Origin: Prunella strophiata
Taxonomy: Eukaryota > Chordata > Aves > Passeriformes > Prunellidae
Assembly: GCA_036583965.1 (NCBI GenBank)
Contig: JAZBQD010000026.1
Span: 3,593,400-3,657,399, forward strand
Length of the DNA stretch: 64,000 nt
Reading direction: 5' to 3'
The translations under genes were made by a program, and so were the position numbers. This document shows positions 53,451 to 64,000 of the stretch, one piece after another. How positions within the stretch are numbered: position 1 is the stretch's first letter; each line of letters starts with the position of its first letter. A model generated the notes under the pieces. It was not told the DNA's origin. It worked only from the letters and a program-made list of their open reading frames with translations, and did no database searches.

Positions 53451-55004
53451 CCTGAGAATGTCCTGCTCCTTTCCCTTGTACCAGGCAATATCCTTGAGGG
53501 ATCAGCTCTGCTGATGTGCAATTAGAGGCACGTCTCTTGCTATTTATCCTGCTGGGAAAGTCAACTTCTCTTAGTCAAGGTTTACAGTTATAGATGAACT
53601 TGCTCTGGTGGAACAGCAAGTCTGACACATGCATCCAGCAAAATTACACCTGTGTGACAATATTTATGGCTCCTGGAGAGAGCCTCTTTATCACTGACCA
53701 GAGCTCCCAGGAGCTGCACAGCAGCTGTAGCTGAGCATCCAGAGATTTCCTTCAGTCATGGCACATTCTCCTCGTGGATCAGTGCAATGTCACAGTGCAC
53801 ACCCCTGACCACTGACAGGCCTTGGCACCTGGGCCACAAAACAACCTTTGTGACCACTGCACTGAGCTGCATTTCTCTGCTCCCCAGGATTACTGATCCC
53901 TCTGCATCTTCCCTGCTCCTCCAGCTGCCTCAGAGAGCACGGGGAGTGCAGTTTTATTATGTAGCTCTGCCTCTGCAGTCTCTTCTTGTGCAGCTCCTGC
54001 ACAATCCAAGTAGTTCCCAAAACCCAGCTATGGTCTCTAAACTCTGGTGTCAGACCTGAGTGCAACAACCTGGGAATGGTGCATGAATTTGTGTAAGGAA
54101 AGGCAAAAGTAGCCAGCCATCTCTGGGTGTACTCACTGGCTCAGATTGTGTGGGGCACACAGATAATGCTCTGGTTCTCCCCAGCCTTGAAGCACAGAAA
54201 AATAGTGAAAGTTTAATGCTGTGCTGATGGGATTCAGCTTTGTGAATCAAGGCTTTAAAAAGCTCTTCTGCTCTTAACAGGGCCTGTCAGAATAGCGTGT
54301 TGAGGCTTTGTGGTTATTGTCAGAGCGGTTCCCAGACAATATGTGCTCAAGTTATGCACTTGGAGGATGTTTTCTTTACCTGTCAGGCTGACACATTCAC
54401 TGCATGCCCAAAGGCTCTGCCTCAAGAGCCTGTGCTGCTGAAGACAATGTGCAGTCCTTGGAAGGAGGCTCTGTGAACCCTCAGGTGAGGCAGAGGCAGA
54501 GCAGGAGGGAAAGCTGAGCCCAGGACACGTGCAGACCCACAGGGGCTGTGGAATCCCAGAGCAGGTTCTCTACCTGGTGTGCCACGCTCAGGGCTTTGGG
54601 CTTCCCACGCTGCCTTTGAAATCACAGAGCTTTGCAGTGCCTCTACCTCAGCAAAGGCTTTTTGGGGTGTCTTTACTGGCTGGGGTTTTTTTTGTGATGG
54701 CTCCAGGCTTTGCAGCACCCTCCCCACGATGGAGGTGCAGCCTTTCTGCAGGAGCAGTAGCTGGGACAGCCCAGCCCCAGCTCTGCTGGGCTGTATGGGC
54801 TGGCAGCTGTTTGTCTGTCCCCACACCAGGGCTGATCCCAGAAAACATCACAGATGGATATAAGCAGAGCAGAGCTTGGCTGGCTGATAAAAACACAAGC
54901 AGGCAACAAGATGAGATTTGTTCCAACTTTTCCCTGCCAGAGCAGATCCAAAGACAAAAATGATCTGTTTCCCAGGCTTGGCTTTGTGCAGACAGACTTT
55001 TTTT

Positions 55005-55126
55005 AAGGAAACTGTCCCAGGAGGGAGAAATCTTCAGAGAACACCTTATCTCGCTGCATTTCTGCCATCATGGGCTGAAATCTCCAGGGGCTGGGGGAGG
55101 ATGGAAAGTGAAATCAGTTCTTCCAG
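55005..55126 (+). repeat. 122-bp inverted repeat, left arm
   Basis: This starts aaggaaactgtcccaggagg and ends gttcttccag. Its reverse complement recurs at 56453-56574 with three mismatches, and homology stops sharply at both ends. The ends themselves are weakly self-complementary (ggaaactg versus cagttcttcc), as in small DNA transposons. Confidence 0.95.
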
Positions 55127-56452
55127 ATCCAGCACGAGGACCCTAGAAGCAATTTGGCTTTCAAGCTCAAACCCCTCAATTAAACCTAACCTAGATTCTC
55201 CCACAGCCTAAACCGTAAACACCGCTCGGCCTGACTGTGGTTATTAATGAACCTCCTGGAGAAGAAATCAGGACAAAACTCCAGCAGTATCCCTGGCATA
55301 AACAAAGCCAGCCCTGCCGTGCAGGGTGCTGTCATGTTTTTGTAGCACTCACACTCCGAGGGATTATTACATTTGCGTCCCAGAAATTGGGCTGAGATCC
55401 TGGCTCCTGCTGCAGCTGCACGCAGGTAACGACAGGGGCTCTAATGACACATCAAAGGCTTTGCTAAGCTCCTGGTAACCATGAGAACACAGCTGAAGAG
55501 GTTTGTTATCCCCTCAGCCCTGGCAGAGGTATGTTTAGCCTGATTCACGCTTCTTGCCATTGTGTTGGCGCAGTTCAAAGGACTTCCCGTGACTTTAAAA
55601 GAGGAAAAAAACACAGTTTCTGTCCTGGATGTTCCACTTTCAGTGCCATTGTGCCAGCAAAGTGGAGAGAAAACACGAGGAGTTTGGGGTTTGGCTTCAA
55701 GACAGTTCTGCAGAAGTTACTGCAGGTGCCTGGGACTGATGAGCCAAAGGCTATGAGTGCTGGTTGATGTGATTTCTGGCAGCTTGGCTATTTTTTAGGT
55801 GCTCTTTAGGCTTCCTAAGGACTTTCCAGGGCTCCTGGATGTGAATAGCCCATCAGAGCAATGAAGCAAAACGCAGTGGCTCTCTGGCCATCAGTTCCCT
55901 TGCACAGGATAAGGGGCAGAGATGAGAATTTCTGCAATGAACCCTTCAATCCAAATGCTGCAGAGGCTGTGGTAATTGTCTGGGAAGGGAGAAGCATTCC
56001 TTGTGGTTTGACATTTTGACATTTCATGTGTCACCTGTGAACCTGGGGCTGGCTGAAGCTGTTGAACCAGACTCATCTCACTGGAATGATGCAACTTTGC
56101 CTTTTTTTAATTAAATTTCGGAAAACTTAAAAACTCCTTCAGTTGTCGGTGGAGAACTGGCAGATTAGGTTGCTTTTCCAGTGGTTTGTTGATGAATTTG
56201 TTGTTTTATTGCTTGCTGGCTCAGCTAATAAAACAGGCTTTAGATTTAAAATGCAACTGCTGCATTCCCACACATCGTGGGAGTCATCCAACATCCATAT
56301 AAAATTGTCTCCTTCCCTTGACAGCACTTGCTCTTGTTGGCCATGGCCTGGAGAGGGCAGGAGGGTTTGGCAAAGACCAGTCTCTGCTGCTGTCCTGGTC
56401 CCCTCTGAGGCTCTTCCTGGCTGCTCTAAATGGCACAAACCCACCAGACCCA

Positions 56453-56574
56453 CTGGAAGAACTGATTTCACTTTCCATCCTCCCCCAGCCCCTGGAGATT
56501 TCAGCCCCTGATGGCAGAAATGCAGTGAGATAAGATGTTCTCTGAAGATTTCTCCCTCCTGGGACAGTTTCCTT
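56453..56574 (-). repeat. 122-bp inverted repeat, right arm
   Basis: Reverse-complement partner of 55005-55126, about 97.5% identical, with a 1326-bp spacer. The pair lies in a transcribed intron, so the pre-mRNA could fold into a 122-bp duplex. Confidence 0.95.
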
Positions 56575-58025
56575 GGAATCTGCAGTCCTTGAGGTCATTC
56601 AGCCTTGTTCAGGGTGGCTGATGATCACAGCCAACACTTGCAGACAGTGGAAGGAAAAGACTTCCCTGGGTCTTTTGGGGTGGGTTCAAGGTGCATCAGG
56701 AGGGCACTGGTCAGAGATGAGGTCCTTTGGAAAAGCCAACTTTGGGAACTCCCAGCTAAAAGCCTTCTGAAATAATAAAGCAGTGAGTGAAGCAGATGAA
56801 AAACCAGGGAGGTAAAAAGGCAAATTCTGGTGTGGGCTGCTGAGGGAGACTGGGGAAATGTCTCAACATTTCCCTGACACAAGTGACAGTGACAAAATGA
56901 GAAGCAAAAAGTCCATTGCAGTTGGAAAAGACAGAAGGAATCGAAGACTAAGATCTGTAAGAATATGCTTGACAAGCTTGCCAGCCAAGAGCTCCCCAAG
57001 TGGATTTTGAGCTGGCTGAAGAGAACATCACAAAAGAAACAGAACAGGAAGAGCAAGTCAAGTCCACACCAAGCTGCCAGGTTTTTCTACCTGCTTCTTG
57101 AAATCCATATTGGAAAAGAGAGGCATCAGAGCAAATGAGCAATTTGCTCATGGTGGCCTTTGAGTGTCCTGGAGAAAATGATTGCAACACTGTGCTTGTA
57201 GGCTTGTGAAAATCACTGTCAGTCTTCAGTGAGCCTTGACTGCAGTCTAAAGGTCAGGTCCTCTTCTCTTTCATGTAAAACAGGTGCATTCAATGCAGTG
57301 TGAAGAACAGATCACCAAGTCAGAGAGAGTGATTTGTCTGCAGAAGTTGCTTTGGGCACACTGTGGTTCTTGGCTTGGCTGAGAAAGCCAGGCTGGAGCC
57401 AGCAGTGAAGCAAGCAGGACAGCCAGCATCCCCTCCATGCCCTCTTTGTCAGGTTATCACAGGGCAGGGTTTCCATGGCCATGGGTTCAGGACTGGCACA
57501 CCCACTGCAGGCCAGGCCCTTGCTCTCTGAATTGCCAGATGTTCCCAAAGAGGGAGGGAACTGGGGGTTAATGCCCTGCTCTGAGTGCTGCAGGGGCTGC
57601 AGGGAGTTTGGGCCACCCAGCTCTGCCCCACCAAAGTCATGGCAACTCTCCCCCTCTGCTTCTTGAGTGAACTCCTCTGCTCTCTCCTTCTCTTTCCTGA
57701 ACCCTCTGGGAGCTGCAGGTGAGGCTGGATGTGGGTCAGAAATCCCAGGGCTCCTTTCCTCACCTGGCAGAGCAGAACTCAGAGGTGATGGGGAGGTTCC
57801 AGTGCAGCAGCTGGGCAGGGTTTGCTGCCTTGGGCCCTGCCTGGGGGTGTCCTCTCTCACAGCAGCAGCTGCCACATGCAGCCACTGCCACTGCAGCTGT
57901 GCCACCCCTGCCACCTCACAGCCACTCTGCTTTGGTTCCTCCACAGGGGTTTTTACAGCAATTTGTGAAAGGTTTGGTTTTGTCCACTGAATTTTATTAT
58001 GTCAAATTTTTTAAAAAGTCCTCAT

Positions 58026-58058
58026 TTTTCTTTTTCTTTTTTTTTTTTTTTTTTTTTA
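58026..58058 (+). repeat. Poly-T tract
   Basis: T-rich run with early C interruptions in intron 5. Simple repeat. Confidence 0.85.
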
Positions 58059-59215
58059 ATAGAAGCATTTAAGGTTTGTCTGCCTGAAAGAAATAACCTT
58101 TATTTTTATTTTATTTCCTTAAAAAAAATATTCTTTGCTTTTAGCAAACAAAACCCAAAGCCTTTATTTTTTTTTTTCAGAGTTTATTTTGCATTTGACT
58201 AAGCCTCAGTATTTTCTGTGAAGAATAACTTAGCTGAACACTTTTCTAGCCAAAGGAAAATATCTCAATAGAAGCTTCTCAACCTGAATTTGCACAAGCT
58301 GCCTTCAGTCTGTGCAGTTACCCTTTCCATCCACATGTTGCTCCTGCCATGGTTTGTTTGCTGTTTTGCTGAGCCATCAGAAGTGAGTCTTTTTTTTTTT
58401 TTTTCCCTACAAATGGTTCCTTCAGAGAAGATTGTTTCAGACATCTCCTGGGAAGCAGCCCTCCCTGGCTGCATGCTTTGCAGTACTCAGGAAGGAACAC
58501 GAGCTCCCTTTTTTAGAGCCCTTTATAATGGATCCTTTTATGGCTGGCCCCATATTCTGCAGCACACTGCTTTTATGGCTGTGCCTCCCTCACAAAGCTG
58601 CTTCCTGACGAGGTATCCTACTGGGATTTGGGGGATTTGGAAAGCACAGGTTGTCCTGCACGCCCCCAGACAGCCCCAGGATGTTCCAGTTCCTCACCTG
58701 CCTGCAGCATCCTCTGCAGTGGAGGGAGGAGCCAGGGGAGGTGGGATGAGGTGTTCCACATGGACAGGGGGTGTTGTGCCTTGGTGGCTCCATGGATCTG
58801 GACTTTGAACCATCTGTCAGCCCTCAGCTCCTTCCAGAGCACCAGCCCTGTTCCCTGGGAGCCCCTGAAGCCCTTCCCCTCTGCCTGCCAGCATGGTCCA
58901 TGAGGTGCAGCCCCAGGGGCTCTGCTCACAGCCCATAAGCACACAGGGCTCCTGGGCTCTGGCAGATTTTCCTGTGATATTCACATTTCTCTGAACCTGA
59001 GAGAAGCAGGAAGAGAAGCAGAGAAAAGAATGATCAAAACAATTATTATCTCATTTGCTGCTCCTGTGTTGTGCCCAAGTGGAGTGCAACATGGAGATTG
59101 TTTCCCCACAGTGATGGAGTTTTGTTTCCTTGGCCCATCAGTGTCCAGACTGTCAGTCAGCAGACAGTCACAAAATTTTGTTCAGTTCAGTTTGGTTCTT
59201 GTTCAGTTTCAGTTT

Positions 59216-59348
59216 AGATGTATTATAGTTTAGATATAATATAATAGAGAATAATATTATAGTATAATAAGTATAATAATATAATAAGTATAATAAGTAT
59301 CATAAGTATAATAAGTATAATAATAATAATAATATTATAGTATAATAA
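59216..59348 (+). repeat. AT-rich microsatellite (ATA/AGTATAATA type)
   Basis: Imperfect tandem copies of tataata and agtataata extend for about 130 bases, ending 285 bases upstream of exon 6. Likely length-polymorphic. Confidence 0.9.
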
Positions 59349-59439
59349 AGCAGTTAATTAGCCTTCTGATATCATAAAATCCAACTCATCATTCTCCCCT
59401 ACATTTACAATATTTTCTGCTCTCAGTGGGTGAGGATGA

Positions 59440-59799
<360 letters not shown>

Positions 59800-59939
59800 T
59801 AGCAAGGGTAATATTTGTTTTTGCTGATGATAAGGTGACCAACATTGTTTTCTGATGTCTCATACATGCAATTCATCACTGAGTGAGTCTGTGCCCAATC
59901 CAGGCTTACAGGATGGGTTAGACACCCATGGTTTTGCTG

Positions 59940-60238
59940 TAAATTATTTAGGTGGTCATCAGTCTCATCTCCCAGGTAACAAGTGACAGGATGAGAGGAA
60001 ATGACCTCAAGTTGTGCCAAGTGACATCTGGATTGGATACTAGGAAAAATTCCTTCACTCTAAGGGTGGTCAAGCATTGGAACATGCAGCTCAGGGAAGT
60101 GGTGGAGTCACCATCTCTCAAAGTGTTCAAAAAATGTGTAGTTTGGGCACTTGGGGACATGAGCTTGGCAGTGCTGGGTTAGTGGTTGGACTTGATAATC
60201 TTAGAGGTCTTTGCTAACATTAATGATTCTATGATTAC
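59940..60238 (+). mobile_element. CR1 LINE 3' end
   Basis: Recognisable segments are aagtgacaggatgagaggaa, ctggattggatactaggaaa, tggtggagtcaccatctctc, and the tail ttggacttgataatcttaga with aatgattctatgatt. This is an avian CR1 3' end in plus orientation, 5'-truncated, 220 bases downstream of exon 6. Confidence 0.87.
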
Positions 60239-62027
60239 AAATCTGAGTTGTGCTTTTCCTTCATCACAAGGGGATGCTGGGAAGACAGATTTGGGACAGC
60301 AGTGCTGGCTGCTGCTGGGTGTCCCATCCTGCCAGTTTGTTTGGAGCCTGAAATAGCTGGTTCCTCTGTCTGCATGCCCCAGTGGAGCTCACAAACCCCT
60401 GCCCCTCTTCAGTCTGCCATGCAGGCTGCTCTCAAGTGAAAGGCTTGGAAGCTCTGGGAATCCCAGTCCCAGCAGCCAGGGGTCCTGGTTTAGGGAAGAT
60501 TTGCAGGCTGCTGGTGAGTTGAAAGCTGCTCCCAGACTCCCAGACTTGCAGCTTCTCAGCTGCTTGGGCTTCCCATGGGATTCCCTTATCTCTCCCATAT
60601 GCAAGTGAAATTTCATTTGGTTTTGTTCCTAGAGTAGGAGCCAAACCCCAAGACCCTGGCTCACCATGATGTGAAAATAAACATCCTAGTCTGGCTCTGC
60701 CTGGACTCCTTCCCAGGTCCAATGAACTGAGCACCACTTTTAGTCTGTATTTATGTCAGATGAGAGAGTTTCCCACCTCCAGCTAAAGAATGAGCCCACA
60801 CCAGTAACCCCCAGAGAAACCCCAACCTTCCCAAACAGACACTGCCTTCCTGTAGCCACTTGGGAGCTAACTGAGGACAAAGTTGAAAAGTTTGATTGGC
60901 AGGAGAGGAAATCATATTTATCATGTGCATCTGCTCTTCTGCCTCATGACAAACTGTACCCATGAAAGTGGATTATTCAGAACTACTAAATAAAGCTATT
61001 TCTTAGGCAGCACCTAATTAAATGTAGAACTCGTTGCCACAAGACATCACTAAGGCCAGTGAAATAGCAAGCCTTAGAGAAGGATGAATTATTAATGTTA
61101 ATTGACCTTGTGAGGAGGGATATCAAATCTCATACCTCAGGCCTAAACTCTGGGATTATAACAAGACTTGCAGGAAGGCAGATTACTGCACATCTAATTG
61201 CTTATAATGTTTCTTGGTGAGGAAAAGAGATTAATGTGTGTATTTCTGCTGGAACACCCTTTGGGCTTATTTTTTTACTGATTTGACCTCTGAATGATGA
61301 GAGTTTTGAGACAAGGAGCTCAGAAAGCTGCCCCTGGTTAACATTAATATGACTTTTTCTAAAGCACTCACAGAGCATCAGAGCTCACCTCTCCTGTGCT
61401 GGAGTGGGATTAAACCAGTGTTTTCACTAAAAAGCCATTGACAGCTGGAAGCTGCTCATTTTCAAGAAGCCCAAAGTGGGTCAGACTTGCAATTAGAAGG
61501 ACAATGCCAGTGCCAGACCCATGCTGCTCAAAGGATGCTGAGTTTGCCTCACAGACCATTTTCTGCTGATCCCCACAAGTGACTCAGCAGTGGCATTCTG
61601 TCCCTGGGCCACCACAGCAGCCCCCTGAGGGGGCAAGGCAGAGAATTTGCAGGAGAATTAAGGGCATCAGGCATTCCAGAGAGCTTCAGCTGCCCACCTG
61701 CATCATCCCTGGGGCCAAGGGCAGTGAAAGGATGGCTCTGCCTCTCCCCCTGCTCCCTGGAAGATAAATGTGCACTGCAGAGAGCTGTTCCTAAGCCATC
61801 ACAGGGCAGTTGGACAGCAGCTATCTGAGACTAGGGGAGCAGGAGATGCTGCTGAATTTACCAGCTCCTCTAAATGTCCACGAGCTGTCCCTGTTTGGAT
61901 TGGATTTTGCATTGCAAACGAGGCATTGAGCTGAACCAAAGCAGCTGCCTGGCATTCAGCGTGTTCCAAGCATCCATGCCATGCCTGTGTGACATCAGAT
62001 ACCCTTCTGTCCTTCTGTCCCAGACAA

Positions 62028-62840
62028 CCAGACTGCTAGGAGCTATTTTTCTCCATAATGCCCAAAATTCCTGTTCATACCAACTATGTTTGATATACTA
62101 TACTATATCAAACATATATAGTTGATATACTATACTATATCAAACAACTATATATATATACATATACTTGGTATGGACAGGAATTGTGTACATATATATA
62201 TATATAAAACGTACAGACAAGTGAATTATCAGGAATAATGGCAATGAAACTGTAGGCAAGCTCCTTTTGTAGGCTGGGAGTGGCTGGAGTGGGACTGTAG
62301 AGCAGGAGGTGTTGCCCCCTCAGGTGAAAGAGCAGAGGCAGAGCTGTACAAAGCTCTGAAGGAGGATGGAGAGCTCCAGAAGCACATGGAGGACTGGAAG
62401 GAGGGGTTGGAAAAGCAGAGTGTTGCACATGGGGTGAGAGGTGCCAGCCTGCATCAGAAGAGCTTGGGCAGCACTCTGGCCTGCTGGGAAACCTTGGCTG
62501 GTCACCAAAACCACTCCCAAGGCTTTGCACAGCCCCTGCTTAACATGGAACAGGTTTGCTAAAACCCACATTGCAGAGATAACAGTGGTTGCTTTAGAAA
62601 GATCACAGAAATGTGGTTTTCTCAGGACAGTCTTCCACAAAGCAGGAGCTGAGATGTTTCTCTAGTAGACCTGACCCCAGTCAAAGAATTCCCTCAGGTC
62701 TTCACCAGGAGAAGGTGGTGGGTAAGAATGAACTGAAGGCTTGGTTTAGTGAGCTTTGTTCTTGCTTAAAAAGCTGGTGCACACTTGGTATGGATAGGAA
62801 TTTCGGGCATTATGGGGAGAAATAGCTCCTAGCAGTCTGG
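62028..62840. mobile_element. Candidate non-autonomous DNA element with 56-bp terminal inverted repeats
   Basis: The 56 bases at 62028-62083 (ccagactgctaggagctatt to cataccaa) match the reverse complement of 62785-62840 with about five mismatches. A third, 18-base partial copy in the right-arm orientation lies at 62168-62185. Between left arm and partial copy sit two near-palindromic 26-mers (gtttgatatactatactata...). The interior (about 62230-62780) shows no transposase. Target duplications were not identified, so a fold-back or local inverted duplication remains possible. Confidence 0.55.
62088..62153 (+). repeat. Duplicated AT-rich palindrome
   Basis: Two copies of tgatatactatactatatca follow each other, each nearly self-complementary, and the surrounding arms at 62066-62083 and 62168-62185 pair 17 of 18. 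The whole of 62066-62185 could extrude as a cruciform. Confidence 0.85.
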
Positions 62841-62949
62841 AGAGACTCAGTTTTTGGATAACCATAGGACTGGAAAAACCAACAGCACTCTTGAGAGGGA
62901 GACTGGCTGTGAGGACAGAGCAGGAGCTCGGTCACAAACACAGGGAAAA

Positions 62950-63366
62950 TGTTGCAGACAGGTAGAGATATTATAAAAAAAGGCCTTATAAAATATGGTT
63001 TAGGCCCTGCTAGTCTTGCTAAGCCAGCAGTAGTTTGTGAGTTCCCATAAGGAAAAAATCTTAAGAATAAAGGCATTTAACACAACAACCTATTCTAGTA
63101 AGAAAAATAAGTATGAACCTGCATAACCAATAAATCTGTCCCATGAGAAGCAGTGAAGAAAATATGTAAACAATCCAAGAATAGAGAGATTTGATAGAAA
63201 GGTAAAGTGCCAGTAATTAATCAATGAACTGAGTGGCAAGGAGAGCTGCTAGCCAATTAGACTTGAATACGAGGTCTGTAAAGACTCTAAGAAATGAGTT
63301 ATGTGAATAAAGAAGGGGCTTTTCCTGCATGAAGAAACTGAGTCCTGGCTGCTTATTAATGCAACA
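62950..63366 (+). mobile_element. Solo LTR of an endogenous retrovirus, 417 bp, with 6-bp target duplication
   Basis: The element starts TGTTGCA and ends TGCAACA, a perfect 7-bp terminal inverted repeat of TG...CA type. It is flanked on both sides by ggaaaa (62944-62949 and 63367-63372), a 6-bp target-site duplication of the length typical for class II (ERVK-like) elements. An AATAAA at 63306 followed by a GT/CT-rich stretch fits the R-U5 boundary in plus orientation. No internal retroviral sequence lies beside it, so it is a product of LTR-LTR recombination. Confidence 0.85.
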
Positions 63367-63873
63367 GGAAAAAGCATTTAGGTGTGAGAGGACACCACCT
63401 CCAAATCTGAGAGTCTTGGAGAGGGTTGCCTTTGAGTGAGGGTAAAAACTTTTAATTTTTTAACCTAAAATTTAGCCCTATTTGCCCTCAGCCTTTGCTG
63501 CCAGCTGCTGCCAGCAGGACTTTCCCTGTCCCTGGCATGGCAGGGCTGTGCTGTCCTGCTGCCCCAGCATCCTGCTGGCCTGGATGTTGTCCCTGTTGGA
63601 GGCAGCCCTTGCAGAGTCAGCACGTCACAGGGACAGCCTGTCTCTCAATGACAGAGCTCTGCCCCTCTGCAGCTCCCTTCCAAAAACCCCAGCTCTCTCC
63701 TGCTCCTTTGATTTAACAGTTCTTGATCTGCCTTGGTCTCTGGCCATGCTTGGCTGTGCTCAGCCATGTGGCTCTGAGAGATGCACAGCAAAGATTAATT
63801 TGGCTACAGGCTAATTCTGGTATATTTTAGGTCAGGCTGAAGCACAGACCTCCCTCTTCTCCCTCCTCTGCAG

Positions 63874-64000
63874 ATGCCTACACAAAGACAGAGGTGATCT
63901 ACACCTGGACCCTGGGGAAGGATAAATCTGTGGAAGTAGCCAAGGGTGGATCTCGGCCTGAACCAGTATGACCTGCTGGGCCACGTGGTTGGCACAGAGA
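63874..64000 (+). CDS. GABRA3: GABRA3 coding exon 7 (partial at window end; apparent frameshift)
   Basis: Acceptor ccctcctctgcag precedes the exon, which enters in phase 1 to complete Tyr195. Residues [20 protein letters not shown] then VAKGGSR follow. Y-TWT is the loop B segment of the GABA/benzodiazepine sites. After Arg222 the frame is broken: bases 63951-63960 read tctcggcctg where the family sequence requires one fewer G, and translation as written meets TGA at 63969. In the shifted frame the remaining bases read [13 protein letters not shown], the expected alpha-3 continuation. The extra base is therefore an assembly error or, less likely, a real lesion. The exon runs past 64000. Confidence 0.92.

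Overview
This is a vertebrate, almost certainly avian, genomic window. It holds the first two thirds of one large plus-strand gene, GABRA3, which encodes the GABA-A receptor alpha-3 subunit. The bird assignment rests on several CR1 LINE 3' ends of the avian type, compact retroviral solo LTRs, and a very GC-rich promoter. A songbird is my inference, not something the sequence proves. No bacterial-type operons, CRISPR arrays, tRNA genes or rRNA genes are visible, and I see no second protein-coding gene.

Layout: 1-2180 is upstream flank. A CpG island at about 2180-3110 holds the probable promoter and a non-coding exon 1 that ends at a consensus donor after 2743. Coding exons follow at 11644-11732 (start codon and signal peptide), 15769-15890, 47329-47396, 50643-50863, 59634-59716 and 63874 to the window end. 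The last of these is cut by the window edge. Splice phases chain without a break, and the protein reads as the extracellular ligand-binding domain of a Cys-loop receptor: N-terminal helix, loop A region with the benzodiazepine-site histidine, Cys-loop, and the loop B region. The membrane segments lie beyond the window. Exon 7 carries an apparent one-base insertion near 63955 that breaks the frame 45 bases before the window end.

The rest is intron. Intron 3 (about 31 kb) is the most eventful. It has a CR1 copy, a ~2.95 kb block present twice at about 99.6% identity on either side of an LTR-like fragment and an exactly 500-base N gap (probably an uncollapsed pair of haplotypes), and a 3.5 kb GC-rich minisatellite of 17-20 bp units that is open in all six frames. 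Intron 5 has a minus-strand LTR candidate and a 122-bp inverted repeat pair. Intron 6 has a CR1 tail, an AT microsatellite, a nested inverted-repeat element with palindromic core, and a solo LTR whose terminal inverted repeats and 6-bp target duplication can be read directly.

I did not find a novel multi-gene system. The points most worth a second look are the duplicated block with its LTR and gap, the minisatellite, the exon 7 frameshift, the short signal-peptide exon, and the two inverted-repeat structures. Almost all other long open frames are chance readings through GC-rich or repetitive DNA.
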